From the NCBI RefSeq assembly GCF_005048225.1, contig NZ_SUNI01000001.1:372001-436000 (forward strand): 64,000 nt of DNA, written 5' to 3'. Source of the DNA: Paracoccus gahaiensis. GTDB lineage: Bacteria; Pseudomonadota; Alphaproteobacteria; Rhodobacterales; Rhodobacteraceae. The position numbers were made by a program, and so were the translations under genes. Of the stretch, positions 53,132 to 62,900 are shown in pieces (within the stretch, counting starts at the first letter, position 1; the number at the start of each line of letters is the position of its first letter). The notes under the pieces were generated by a model, which was not told the DNA's origin, ran no database searches, and saw nothing but the letters and a program-made list of their open reading frames with translations.

Positions 53132-54471
53132 GCAGGAAGCTTTTCGGGACCGACGGGGTGCGCGGACGCGCCAACACCCATCCCATGACCGCCGAGATGG
53201 CGCTGCGCCTCGGCGCCGCCGCCGGGCGCTATTTCCGCCGCGACGGGCGCAACCGCCATCGGGTGGTGATCGGCAAGGACACGCGCCTGTCGGGCTACAT
53301 GCTGGAGAACGCGCTGACCGCCGGGCTGACCAGCACGGGCATGAACGTGCTGCTGCTGGGCCCGGTGCCCACGCCCGCGGTGGGGTTCCTGACCCGGTCC
53401 ATGCGCGCCGATCTGGGCATCATGATCTCGGCCAGCCACAACCCGGCCGAGGATAACGGCATCAAGTTCTTCGGCCCCGACGGCTTCAAGCTGTCCGACG
53501 AGGCCGAGGCCGAGATCGAGGCCATCGTCGCAAGCGAGGTCGCCCCCGCCCAGCCCGCCAATATCGGCCGCGCCAAGCGCATCGACGACGGGCGCGGGCG
53601 CTACATGGAATATGCCAAGACGACCCTGCCCTCGGGTCTGCGGCTGGACGGTCTGAAGGTGGTCCTGGACTGCGCGCATGGCGCGGCCTATCGCGCCGCC
53701 CCCGACGTGCTGTGGGAGCTGGGCGCCGAAGTGATCCCGCTTGGCGTGAAGCCCGACGGCTTCAACATCAATGACGGCGTGGGCAGCACCCATCCGCAGG
53801 CCTGCGCCAAGGCGGTGCTGGCCCATGGCGCGCATCTGGGCATCAGCCTGGACGGCGATGCCGACCGGGTGGTGATCGTGGACCAAACGGGCCGCGTGGC
53901 GGATGGCGATCAGATCATGGCGCTGCTGGCGGGCCGATGGGCCGCGCAGGGCCGGCTGAAGGGCGGGGCGCTGGTCGCCACCGTCATGTCCAACCTGGGG
54001 CTGGAGCATTTCATGGCGGCCCAGGGGCTGCGGCTGGAGCGCACCCAGGTGGGTGACCGCTATGTGGTCGAGCGGATGCGCGAGGGCGGGTTCAACCTGG
54101 GCGGCGAGCAGTCGGGCCATATCGTGATGACCGACTATGCCACCACCGGCGACGGGCTGGTGGCGGCGATGCAGGTTCTGGGGGCCATGGCCGAGACCGG
54201 CCTGCCCGCCAGCGAGCTGGTCGCCCAGTTCGACCCAGTCCCGCAGATGCTGAAGAACGTCCGCTATGCCGCCGGCGCCGATCCCCTGGCAGCCGAGCCG
54301 GTCCGCCGCGTCATCGCCGAGGCCGAGGCGCGGCTGGCCGGCACCGGCCGGGTGCTGATCCGCAAGTCGGGCACCGAGCCCCTGATCCGGGTCATGGCCG
54401 AGGCCGAGGACGAGCATGTCCTGCGCGAGGTGGTCGAGGGCATCGTCGCGGCGGTCGAACACGCGGCCTGA
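53128..54471 (+). CDS. glmM: Phosphoglucosamine mutase
   Basis: A 447-residue alpha-D-phosphohexomutase: [13 protein letters not shown], active-site phosphoserine in [17 protein letters not shown] (Ser103), metal site [11 protein letters not shown], and the phosphate-binding [12 protein letters not shown]. It makes glucosamine-1-phosphate for the cell wall. The folP-glmM pair is common in bacteria. A dispersed hairpin element follows. Confidence 0.97.
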   Translation: MSRKLFGTDGVRGRANTHPMTAEMALRLGAAAGRYFRRDGRNRHRVVIGKDTRLSGYMLENALTAGLTSTGMNVLLLGPVPTPAVGFLTRSMRADLGIMISASHNPAEDNGIKFFGPDGFKLSDEAEAEIEAIVASEVAPAQPANIGRAKRIDDGRGRYMEYAKTTLPSGLRLDGLKVVLDCAHGAAYRAAPDVLWELGAEVIPLGVKPDGFNINDGVGSTHPQACAKAVLAHGAHLGISLDGDADRVVIVDQTGRVADGDQIMALLAGRWAAQGRLKGGALVATVMSNLGLEHFMAAQGLRLERTQVGDRYVVERMREGGFNLGGEQSGHIVMTDYATTGDGLVAAMQVLGAMAETGLPASELVAQFDPVPQMLKNVRYAAGADPLAAEPVRRVIAEAEARLAGTGRVLIRKSGTEPLIRVMAEAEDEHVLREVVEGIVAAVEHAA

Positions 54472-54498
54472 TCGCGTCCCGCGGTGGGGGCCTGAGCG

Positions 54499-54561
54499 CG
54501 TCCCGCGACGGCGGGGGGCCAGCCCCCCGCACCCCCCGGGATATTTCTGCCAAGATGAAAA
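54499..54561 (+). repeat. Dispersed hairpin element, copy 3 (after glmM)
   Basis: GCGTCCCGCGACGGC begins the element, as in the copy at 38591. An 8-bp hairpin (54511-54518 with 54523-54530) is followed by GGGATATTTCTGCCAAGATG and AAAAGG. A partial duplicate of the leading block lies just before it at 54476-54486. The opposite-strand monooxygenase gene ends at 54580. Confidence 0.8.
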
Positions 54562-54579
54562 GGGGTGCCGGTCTGTGCC

Positions 54580-55710
54580 TCAGGGGCTGGCCGTGACCGG
54601 GTCGTGGTCGTAGAGCCAGTCGAAGCGGCCGGGCATCAAAGCGGGGGCGAGGCGGTCGGCCAGGCGCAGCACGGTATGGGCGGCGAGGCGCATCGGGCCC
54701 TTGAAGTGATAGTTGCGGGCATTGGCGGTGGCGGCCTCGGTGATGCGGGTGACGCGCGGCTGGCGCAGGGCCTGATAGCGGGCAAGGGCTGCGGGCTGAT
54801 CGGGACCCGCGTCGAGGCAGGTGGCCAGCACCCAGGCATCCTCGATCGCCATGCCCGCGCCCTGCGCCAGGAACGGCAGGGTCGGATGGGCGGCATCGCC
54901 CAGGATCGCGCGGCGATCGTCGTGCCAGCGGGCGGCGACGGGGTGGCGGAAGAGGCCCCAGAGATGGACCTTTGAAACAGCAGAGAGCCAGCCGGGCACC
55001 GGGCCGCCGAAGCCCGCGAAGGCCGTGCGCAGATCACCGGGGTCGCCGGGCCGGGACCAGCCCTCGTCCTGCCAGTCGGCGCGCTCGAGGACGGCCACCA
55101 GATTGCGCCGCCCGCCCGCCAGCGGATAGCTGACCAGATGGCGACCCGGGCCCATGAAGACCTGCGCCTCGGGCGGGGCCCCGGGGGTCTCGGGGATGAG
55201 CGCGCGCCAGGCGGTCTGGCCGGTGAAGAACGGGGTCTCGGGGCCGTTCAGCGCGCGGCGCAGGGGGCTTCTGACGCCCTCGGCGCCGATCAGCAGCGGC
55301 AGGTCGGGGGGCGTCGCGATGTCCTGTCCCAGGCGGAGATCGACCCCGGCGCCCAAGGCCGCATCGGCCAACAGCTCGATCAGCCGGGCGCGGTGAATCA
55401 GCAGGAAGCGCGCCTCGGGCCGGTGCGCGGCAAGGTCCATGCGCAGCACGCGGCGGCCTTGGGCGTCGTTCAACTGGACCGCGCGGTTGCGCAGGCTGGC
55501 GCTGTCCAGCGCCGGACCCAGCCCGAGGGCGTCCAGCACCCGCACCGCATTCGCCGAGAGCTGGATGCCTGCGCCGACCTCGGACAAGGCCGGGGCGCGT
55601 TCGAGGACGGTCACGCGGGCGCCGCGCCGCGCCAGGGCCAGCGCGGCGGTCAGGCCGCCGATCCCGGCGCCGATCACGGTGGCGGGCCGGCCGGTCAGGG
55701 CGCCGGTCAT
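54580..55710 (-). CDS. FAD-dependent monooxygenase (salicylate hydroxylase-like)
   Basis: A 376-residue group A flavin monooxygenase: GAGIGGLTAALALARRGARVTVLER (FAD), AEGVRSPLRR, and ILGDAAHPTLPFLAQGAGMAIEDAWVLA (FAD/NAD(P)H). It probably hydroxylates an aromatic or related acid. No pathway neighbour defines the substrate. Confidence 0.82.
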   Translation of the reverse strand: MTGALTGRPATVIGAGIGGLTAALALARRGARVTVLERAPALSEVGAGIQLSANAVRVLDALGLGPALDSASLRNRAVQLNDAQGRRVLRMDLAAHRPEARFLLIHRARLIELLADAALGAGVDLRLGQDIATPPDLPLLIGAEGVRSPLRRALNGPETPFFTGQTAWRALIPETPGAPPEAQVFMGPGRHLVSYPLAGGRRNLVAVLERADWQDEGWSRPGDPGDLRTAFAGFGGPVPGWLSAVSKVHLWGLFRHPVAARWHDDRRAILGDAAHPTLPFLAQGAGMAIEDAWVLATCLDAGPDQPAALARYQALRQPRVTRITEAATANARNYHFKGPMRLAAHTVLRLADRLAPALMPGRFDWLYDHDPVTASP

Positions 55711-55791
55711 CGCGGCCCCCGAGGGGCGCCGGTCAGATGCCCTGAAGCATCGCGGACCGGCCCGGTATGGGGGCCGCGGCTTGCGGGCCGG

Positions 55792-56214
55792 TCAGTCGTC
55801 GCGATGGACGCGCTCCTTGCGCTCGTGACGCTCTTGCGCCTCCAGCGTCATGGTGGCGATGGGGCGGGCATCCAGACGGCGCAGGCTGATCGGCTCGCCG
55901 GTCATCTCGCAATAGCCGAAATCGCCGGTCTCGATGCGGCGCAGTGCCGAGTCGATCTTGCTGACCAGCTTGCGCTGGCGGTCGCGGGTGCGCAGTTCCA
56001 GCGCGCGGTCGGTTTCCTCGCTGGCGCGGTCGGCCAGGTCGGGCACCGCACGGGCGCTGTCCTGCAGGCCTTCCAGCGTCTCGGCCGACTGGTCCAGCAA
56101 TTCCTGCTTCCAGGCTTCCAGCTTGCGCCGGAAATATTCGAGCTGACGCTCGTTCATGAAGGGCTCGTCCTCGGCGGGACGATAATCCTGGGGAAGGAAG
56201 GTCTGGGCTTTCAT
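55792..56214 (-). CDS. dksA: DksA-like RNA polymerase secondary-channel factor (single cysteine)
   Basis: A 140-residue DksA: coiled coil with tip residues Asp59-Leu-Ala-Asp62-Arg-Ala64 in the expected place for ppGpp-dependent action on RNA polymerase. The four-cysteine zinc finger is reduced to one Cys102 (FGYCEMTGEPISLRRLDARP). The single-cysteine form is known from Rhodobacter sphaeroides and keeps function. ATG 56214 fits the family start MKAQTFLPQDYRP. Confidence 0.9.
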   Translation of the reverse strand: MKAQTFLPQDYRPAEDEPFMNERQLEYFRRKLEAWKQELLDQSAETLEGLQDSARAVPDLADRASEETDRALELRTRDRQRKLVSKIDSALRRIETGDFGYCEMTGEPISLRRLDARPIATMTLEAQERHERKERVHRDD

Positions 56215-56388
56215 ACGTCCTCCGGCAGCGCCGGGCGGAGCTAATTTACCGGCACCTTGCGCGCCCCCATAAAGTATGGCGTGGCGCTTGTCACTAGGGT
56301 TGCGCAGGGTAATCATGCGCGGCGTGCAAATCTGCCCGCCCGCGCGGGCCATCGCGGCCAAGCACCTTGGCCAGAAGGAGAAGTCTTC

Positions 56389-57231
<843 letters not shown>

Positions 57232-57242
57232 GCGGGGTTGGA

Positions 57243-57301
57243 GGGGGGCGCTGCCCCCCGTCCTGCGGACTCCCCCCGGGATATTTCAGCCAAGATGAAA
57301 G
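57243..57301 (+). repeat. Dispersed hairpin element, copy 4 (after moxR)
   Basis: A 7-bp stem (57243-57249 with 57253-57259, loop of 3), a 17-base spacer, then GGGATATTTCAGCCAAGATG and AAAGG. It starts 11 bp past the moxR stop. The hairpin is shorter than in the other copies and the GCGTCCCGCG block is missing. Confidence 0.75.
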
Positions 57302-57340
57302 GTGGGCGTGAGGACCGGGGCCCGGGCCCCGGTCCAACGG

Positions 57341-58243
57341 TCAGTTTGCGGGGGCCTCGGGCAGCGGCTCGACGATGCCCGGGACGATGGGTTCATCGGC
57401 GGCGGGGGCGCCGTCGCCCGGCATCGGGGGATCGACCGGGGCGGGGGCGGGCCCACCCTGGGGCCCGCCATGGTGGCGGCCATGGGAGGGCATCGGGGCG
57501 CAGGCGCCCTCGCCCGCCAGCGCGAACTCGACCTCGACCTGCGCCGTGGTCTCGACCTCGCCGGGCTGGACGGGAGTGCTGTCGGCCATCGCCGCCTCCA
57601 TCCGCATCATCGGGCGCGGGCCGCCATTGCCGGTCGCCACGTCGCGCAGGGTCATCAGCGGACCCAGCTCGACGCCGGCGGCCTCGGCCAGGACCTCGGC
57701 CTTGCGCCGCGCATCGGCGACCGCCTCGCGGCGGGCGTCGTCCTGGGTCGAGGCGCCATCCTCGCGGGTGAAGGTGATGCCGTTGATCTCGTTGGCGCCG
57801 GCGCCCACGATCGCGTCCAGCACCTCGCCCAAGGTCCCCAGATCCGAGACGCGGACGGTCACCATGTTGCTGGCCTGATAGCCCGTCACGGTGGGCGCCT
57901 GGTTCTCGCCATATTGCATCAGCGGGTTCAGCGACAGGCCCGAGGTCTGGATCTGCGCGGCGTCGATCCCCGTGTCGGTCAGGGCCGCGATCACCGCGCT
58001 CTGGCGGTCGTTGTTCTGCGACATCGCCTCGGCGGCGCTGTCGGCCTGGGTGGTGACGCCCAGCTGGATGCTGGCCATGTCGGGGGCGGTCCGGGACTGG
58101 CCCTCGCCCGTGACGGTCATGCGCGAGGGGCCGGCGGGGCCGCAGGCCATCGGCGCGGCGAGGGCGGGACCGGCGGTCAGCGCGGCCAGCGCCACGCTCA
58201 GGGCCAGGCGGCGGGCATGCGGGGCACGGAGGGAAGGTCGCAT
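57341..58243 (-). CDS. Secreted SIMPL (DUF541) domain protein
   Basis: A 300-residue periplasmic protein: signal peptide (RRLALSVALAALTAGPALA-A), then SIMPL-domain motifs VTGEGQSRTAPDMASIQLGV, TVTGYQASNMVTVRVSDLG and DARRKAEVLAEAAG. The last 50 residues are proline- and glycine-rich. ATG 58243 has AAAGGA upstream. SIMPL proteins are linked to envelope and oxidative stress, mechanism unknown. Confidence 0.85.
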   Translation of the reverse strand: MRPSLRAPHARRLALSVALAALTAGPALAAPMACGPAGPSRMTVTGEGQSRTAPDMASIQLGVTTQADSAAEAMSQNNDRQSAVIAALTDTGIDAAQIQTSGLSLNPLMQYGENQAPTVTGYQASNMVTVRVSDLGTLGEVLDAIVGAGANEINGITFTREDGASTQDDARREAVADARRKAEVLAEAAGVELGPLMTLRDVATGNGGPRPMMRMEAAMADSTPVQPGEVETTAQVEVEFALAGEGACAPMPSHGRHHGGPQGGPAPAPVDPPMPGDGAPAADEPIVPGIVEPLPEAPAN

Positions 58244-58447
58244 CGGGGGATCCTTTCTGATCACACGTTGGGCGTGCCTTGTGATGCCTCGGACCTCCTG
58301 CGATGCACAGCCCTTTTGCGCGCAAATCCGATCACAGATGTGGCAGTTCTTCTTTCAACACTCCACAATTTGCGGTAGAGAGGACGACGAGGCCAACGAC
58401 ATGGCGCGCACGCATCGCACCATGCAAACCGAGCAGTGAACACATCC

Positions 58448-61400
58448 ATGAACCAGCATGCCGCGTCCCCTGAATTCGCCATGAGCTTTACCCAGGAGGC
58501 CGTGCAACTGGAATGTCGCGACGGCCCCGAATGGCAGCCGCTCGGCCAGGCCCGCTTTGCCGGCGGCGACCTGGCCTCGGTCCTCAACGCCCTGCGCAAG
58601 GAGGCCGGGGGTCAGGCCGGCGAGCTGGACACCGTGCTGGTGATCCCCGACGACCAGATCCTGTATACGGTGCTGACGGTGCCCTTCGGGTCCGACACGG
58701 CGGCCACCATCGCGCGCGCACTGGAGGCCTCGTCGCCCTACCGGGCCGAGGATCTGGCCTTCGACTGGTGTCCCGCCGCCAATGGCGACATCGAGACGCT
58801 GCGCGTGGCCGCCGTGGCCCGCCGCACCCTGGACGAGGCCGAGGATTTCGCGCGCGCGCAGGGGTTCCGCCCTTCGGGCTTCCAGGCCCGGCCGGGCGAT
58901 GACCGTTTCGAGGGGCAGCCCGATTTCGGCCCCACGCGCCTGGCGCAGGAACAGTTCGACCGCCGTCCCTTCAGCGCGCCCGACCTGATGCAGGCCCGCG
59001 TCACCGCCCCGGTGATCGAGGTCGAACCGGGCGCGGCCCCGGCGATGGCCGCGCAGCCCGCCGTCTCGCGGATCACCCCGCATGTGCCGGTGCAGATGCC
59101 GGCGGATGCGGTGGTCGCGACGGATGCTGTCGCCGATGCCGATGCCGGGGACGCCAGTCCGGCCGAGGGGGGGGCGTCTGGCGCCGTCATCCGGCATGGC
59201 GGGGCGCTGACCGCCAGCCGCCTCTCGCCGCGGGCCGAGGCCCTGCATCAGCGTGCCGCCACGGCGAAGGCGCAGCGCGCGGCCGAGGCCGCGGATCCCG
59301 TCCCGACGCGCGGTCTTGCCGATCGGCTGCGGGCGCTGGATCCCGGGCGGTTGCCGGTGATGCTGGGCGGGCTGGTGCTGATCCTGGTGCTGGCGCTGCT
59401 GGTCTTCGGCCGCCCGACCTCGCAGACCCCGGTCGCCGAGGCGCCGCCGACGGAGGTTCCAGTGGCTGAGGCGCCTTCGGCACAACCCGAGGGCGAGCTG
59501 CCGGCGGCCCCTGCGCCCGCGGCGGATCCCGCCGAGGTGGCGCCGGTTGTGCCGGAGACGGCGCCCGAGACGGCGGCTGAGACGGCCCCCGTCACGGCAC
59601 CTGATGCCCCTCTGGCCGAGGCACCGGACGCCCCGGCTGAGAGTGCCGCGCCGGCGCCGGTCGCCCCGACCCAAGCGCCCGCGACCGAACCGGATGCGCT
59701 GGACCGTGCCTTGGCCGAGGCTCTCGGGACGGCGCCTCCGGCTGCGGGCGTGACGCCCGAGGCCGCCGCCAGCGCCGCGACCGCCGCCTCTGCGGCGGCG
59801 GGTCTTCCCGTGACGGGCGCGGCGACCGGAACGGCCTCCGCGACGGCTCCGGCATCGGAGTTCGTTCCCGCCGAGAACGCCCCTGCCGCGCCGGCGCCGG
59901 GATCCCCCGCCGAAACGGAGGGCGCGACCCCACCGCCTGCGGCACCTCCTGCCACAGCGCCTTCGGCAGCGGCCACCGGCCCGCTGGCCCGTTCCGTGCG
60001 CCCGCCCCCCCGGACGGCGCCCGAGGCCGCCGCGCAGCCCGCGGCCCCCGACAGCCGCCCGACCGTGCCCGAAAGCCCTCTGCCCTTCCAGGCAGAGGTG
60101 CAGCCCGCGCCCGAGGCGCCCGCCGTTGCCGCCACGCGGCCCCGGTCGCGCCCGACCGTCCCGGCGGCGGCACCTCAAGCCGACGCGCCCGCTCCGGCGC
60201 CCGCGGCAACCGGCCCCGCAACGCCTGCGCCGGCAGCCGCCGCACCGACCCCGGCACCGGCGGCTCCGACCGCCACGGCTCCGGCGGCGCGGCCTGACGG
60301 GGCCCGGCCCCCGGCTGCCAGCGCAAGCCCGAACCCTGCCCCGACCTCTGCGCCAAGCCCCGCCCCGGCGCCGACGGCGACCCCGGTCGAATCGACCTCG
60401 CGTCCGCCGGCCCGGCCTCAGAGCCTGTCGCAGCTGGACGAGGGCAGCGCCGCCGAGGCGGATCAGCCGCGCCGCCTGACCCTGGCCGAGCGGGGCCAGA
60501 CCGCCCTGCAGCTGAGCGACCTCGGCGTGCCCCAGATGGGCGTCGGGTCCCTGGCCGACCGCGATCCGCTGGTGCACCCGGTGCGCCTTGCGCGGGTCGA
60601 CGCCGCCGAGGACCGCCTGCGGCAGCAGCAGCGCGACCTGCGCACGGCGCAGGCCGGCGCGGCGCCGCTGAGCCGGGCCGAGCGCGGGATGGTCTTCCAG
60701 CTGGCCGATGCCCGCCCGATCCGCAAGCCCACGGCAGGCGCCGTCCCCGCGCCGCGCGCCGCGCAGAGTTCCGTGTCCGCGCCCCGCCCCGCCGCGCGCG
60801 CCAGCATCGCGGCGGATGTCGTCTCGCCCCCCGCCTCGGCCAGCCCGGCACCCGCCGTCACGGCAGCCTCCACGGGGACCATCCAGCGCTCGGCCCGGCC
60901 CGCCAGCCGGCCCGAGACGCAGGCCGCCCCCAACCGCGTCTCGGGCGCGGCGGTCGAAGAGGCCATCGCCTCGGCCATCGACGACAGCCCGGCCCGGCCC
61001 GGCGCGGTCGCCCTGACGGCGCTGACCTCGTCGCAGGTGCCGCCGCGCCGGGCGGCACGGGCCACCGGGGCCGCGGTCAATTCCATGATGGCCTCGGCCG
61101 CGCCGGTCGCCGCCGCGCTGACGCCCTCGGCCTCGGACCTGCGGGCCGCCGCCGAGGCACAGGCCGCCGCAGCCGCCGCCGCGGCGGCCCAGAATTCACA
61201 GGCCGCCCTTGCCGCGCAGCGCCGCCAGGATGACGAATTGCAGGCCCAGGCCGAGGCGCGGGCCCGGTCCCAGGCTGCCGCCGATGCGCGCGCCGACGCG
61301 CAGGCCCGCGCCGCCGCCGAGGCCCGCGCCCGCGCACAGGCCCAGGCAGAACAGCAGCGGGCCGCCGCGCGCAACCAGCGCTATCAGCCGCCCGAGGTGG

Positions 61401-61687
61401 ATGCCGAGCCCGACGTGGTCGCCGCCGTGCCGCAGAATGCCGTGGGCAATGCCGCCGCCAGCGCCACCGTCAGCGACGGCATCCAGCTGAACAGCACCCA
61501 GATCATCGGCACCATCGGCGCGGGTCGCGCCAGCCGGGCGCTGGTGCGCCTGTCGAACGGGCGGGTGCTGACGCTGCGGATCGGCGACCGCATCAATGGC
61601 GGCACGATCAGCGAGATCGGCGACAGCCGCATCACCTATCAGAAGCAGGGCCGCGCCCATGCCCTGGGCGTGCTGAACGGGCAGTAG
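58448..61687 (+). CDS. Large membrane protein with GspL/PilM-like N-terminus and GspC/PilP-like C-terminus
   Basis: A 1079-residue protein of unknown function. Residues about 10-145 (TVLVIPDDQILYTVLTVPFG, ASSPYRAEDLAFDW) resemble the cytoplasmic actin-like part of GspL/PilM. One membrane helix follows at about 301-321. Then come several hundred residues rich in Ala and Pro, a long alanine-rich coiled coil (about 894-977), and a compact C-terminal domain from about 1010 (SRALVRLSNGRVLTLRIGDR) like PilP/GspC periplasmic domains. The start could be GTG 58436. It would span the envelope. No other secretion genes are nearby. Confidence 0.72.
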   Translation: MNQHAASPEFAMSFTQEAVQLECRDGPEWQPLGQARFAGGDLASVLNALRKEAGGQAGELDTVLVIPDDQILYTVLTVPFGSDTAATIARALEASSPYRAEDLAFDWCPAANGDIETLRVAAVARRTLDEAEDFARAQGFRPSGFQARPGDDRFEGQPDFGPTRLAQEQFDRRPFSAPDLMQARVTAPVIEVEPGAAPAMAAQPAVSRITPHVPVQMPADAVVATDAVADADAGDASPAEGGASGAVIRHGGALTASRLSPRAEALHQRAATAKAQRAAEAADPVPTRGLADRLRALDPGRLPVMLGGLVLILVLALLVFGRPTSQTPVAEAPPTEVPVAEAPSAQPEGELPAAPAPAADPAEVAPVVPETAPETAAETAPVTAPDAPLAEAPDAPAESAAPAPVAPTQAPATEPDALDRALAEALGTAPPAAGVTPEAAASAATAASAAAGLPVTGAATGTASATAPASEFVPAENAPAAPAPGSPAETEGATPPPAAPPATAPSAAATGPLARSVRPPPRTAPEAAAQPAAPDSRPTVPESPLPFQAEVQPAPEAPAVAATRPRSRPTVPAAAPQADAPAPAPAATGPATPAPAAAAPTPAPAAPTATAPAARPDGARPPAASASPNPAPTSAPSPAPAPTATPVESTSRPPARPQSLSQLDEGSAAEADQPRRLTLAERGQTALQLSDLGVPQMGVGSLADRDPLVHPVRLARVDAAEDRLRQQQRDLRTAQAGAAPLSRAERGMVFQLADARPIRKPTAGAVPAPRAAQSSVSAPRPAARASIAADVVSPPASASPAPAVTAASTGTIQRSARPASRPETQAAPNRVSGAAVEEAIASAIDDSPARPGAVALTALTSSQVPPRRAARATGAAVNSMMASAAPVAAALTPSASDLRAAAEAQAAAAAAAAAQNSQAALAAQRRQDDELQAQAEARARSQAAADARADAQARAAAEARARAQAQAEQQRAAARNQRYQPPEVDAEPDVVAAVPQNAVGNAAASATVSDGIQLNSTQIIGTIGAGRASRALVRLSNGRVLTLRIGDRINGGTISEIGDSRITYQKQGRAHALGVLNGQ

Positions 61688-61690
61688 GCG

Positions 61691-62698
61691 TCAGTCCAGC
61701 CGCCGGATCGCAAAGCCCTCGGCCTCCAGCAGGGCCAGCACCCCCGCCGCGCCGGGCAGGTGCAACGCCCCGAAGGCCGCGACGATGCCCTGCCCCTCCG
61801 ACGCGGCCTCGGCAGCGCCGCGCGTCAGGGGCGCGATCCAGGCACGGTTGCGGTCATCCATCAGCCGGGTCTGCGCCAGGGTCATCTGGCGGTCGACCTC
61901 GGCCTCGGGCAGGCCGGAATTGGCCAGCGCGTCGAAGCGCCCGAACTCCCAGATCTTCCACACGTCGCCGTCGAAATAGGCATCCGTCAGCGTCACCGCG
62001 TAATCATCGGCATAGCCCGCCGCGGGCAGGCCCGCGCGGATCATGTCCAGCTCCTGCTGGGGCGTCAGCCCCTGGAAGAGGCCGAAGATCGTGTCCCAGG
62101 GCTCCAGCGCACGGATCGGGGTGCCGGCCGCCTCGGCTTCGGCGACCAGCAGGTGGTCCAGCCCGCCCGCATCGCCCGTCTCGGCCATCGTGCGGACCAT
62201 GCAGGGCGACACGCCCAGCATCATCGCCACATACCAAGGCCGCATCTTGGCCGCGATCACCGCCGGGGTGCCGCGATCCGACATGGCCGCGGCCAGCGCC
62301 TGCCATTCCGGCGTCGACAGCCGCTCGGGCAGGGTCGGGCCGTCGGGATCGACCATCAGCGTGGGGTCCGCAGTCAGCGCCTCGGCCAGATGCGCCTCCT
62401 CCTCGGGGCCGGCCTCGACATACAGCGCCTGCGCCTCGGCGATCATCGGGCGCAGCCGGTCGACCATGACCTGATGGCGCGAATCGGCGAAATGATAGGT
62501 TCCGGCCAGGATGATGTGCCGATCGCCCTGCCGCGCCTCGAACAGAAGGCCGCGCCGATAGGGCACGCCCTCGGTCGCGGCCTCGATGGCGGCAGCACGT
62601 TCGGGGGGCATGGTGTCGAACAGGTTCTGGCCCTCGCAGGCGGCCCAGGCAGGCTGACCCGCCAACAGGAACAGGGCGGCAGGGATCGTCATTCGCAT
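61691..62698 (-). CDS. TraB/GumN-family secreted protein
   Basis: A 335-residue protein with a short signal peptide (MTIPAALFLLAGQPAWA) and TraB/GumN motifs: ILAGTYHFADSR near the start and VAAFGALHLPGAAGVLALLE near the end, with conserved Gly-x-x-His pairs and Glu/Arg residues. The family includes proposed metalloproteases. It converges on the large membrane protein gene with a 3-bp gap. Confidence 0.85.
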   Translation of the reverse strand: MRMTIPAALFLLAGQPAWAACEGQNLFDTMPPERAAAIEAATEGVPYRRGLLFEARQGDRHIILAGTYHFADSRHQVMVDRLRPMIAEAQALYVEAGPEEEAHLAEALTADPTLMVDPDGPTLPERLSTPEWQALAAAMSDRGTPAVIAAKMRPWYVAMMLGVSPCMVRTMAETGDAGGLDHLLVAEAEAAGTPIRALEPWDTIFGLFQGLTPQQELDMIRAGLPAAGYADDYAVTLTDAYFDGDVWKIWEFGRFDALANSGLPEAEVDRQMTLAQTRLMDDRNRAWIAPLTRGAAEAASEGQGIVAAFGALHLPGAAGVLALLEAEGFAIRRLD

Positions 62699-62797
62699 GG
62701 GGGATCAGGTCCTTATCGGTCGGCGTCTCGGTCGGTTCGGGGCGCAGGCTGTCACGTCCGGCGGGCGGAATCCAGCCCGCCGGGGGCATGACGGCTG

Positions 62798-62826
62798 TTG
62801 ACACGGGCCCCCGATTTGCCTAGATC
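62798..62826 (+). promoter_or_regulatory. groESL promoter
   Basis: TTGACA (62798-62803) and TAGATC (62821-62826) are 17 bases apart, a good sigma-70-type promoter. The CIRCE operator begins 8 bp past the -10 element, where bound HrcA would block transcription. Confidence 0.75.
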
Positions 62827-62833
62827 ACCGTCA

Positions 62834-62860
62834 TTGGCACTCGCAGTCGGTGAGTGCCAA
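62834..62860 (+). promoter_or_regulatory. CIRCE operator (HrcA site) of groESL
   Basis: TTGGCACTC (62834-62842), nine bases, then GAGTGCCAA (62852-62860): the CIRCE inverted repeat with a G for A at position 3, compensated by a C in the right arm. It predicts heat-shock control by the repressor HrcA. Confidence 0.95.
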
Positions 62861-62900
62861 CAACGAAACACTGCAACCTGAAATATCGGAGTGTTCTATC

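Noticed and set aside
58355-60577. A 740-codon Arg/Gly-rich minus-strand frame
   Set aside because: Antisense of the Ala/Pro-rich linker of the 1079-residue protein, which forces Arg/Gly codons on the other strand.
59400-61370. Tandem repeat or CRISPR-like pattern in the large protein gene
   Set aside because: The repetition is low-complexity Ala/Pro coding sequence without constant repeat units or unique spacers.
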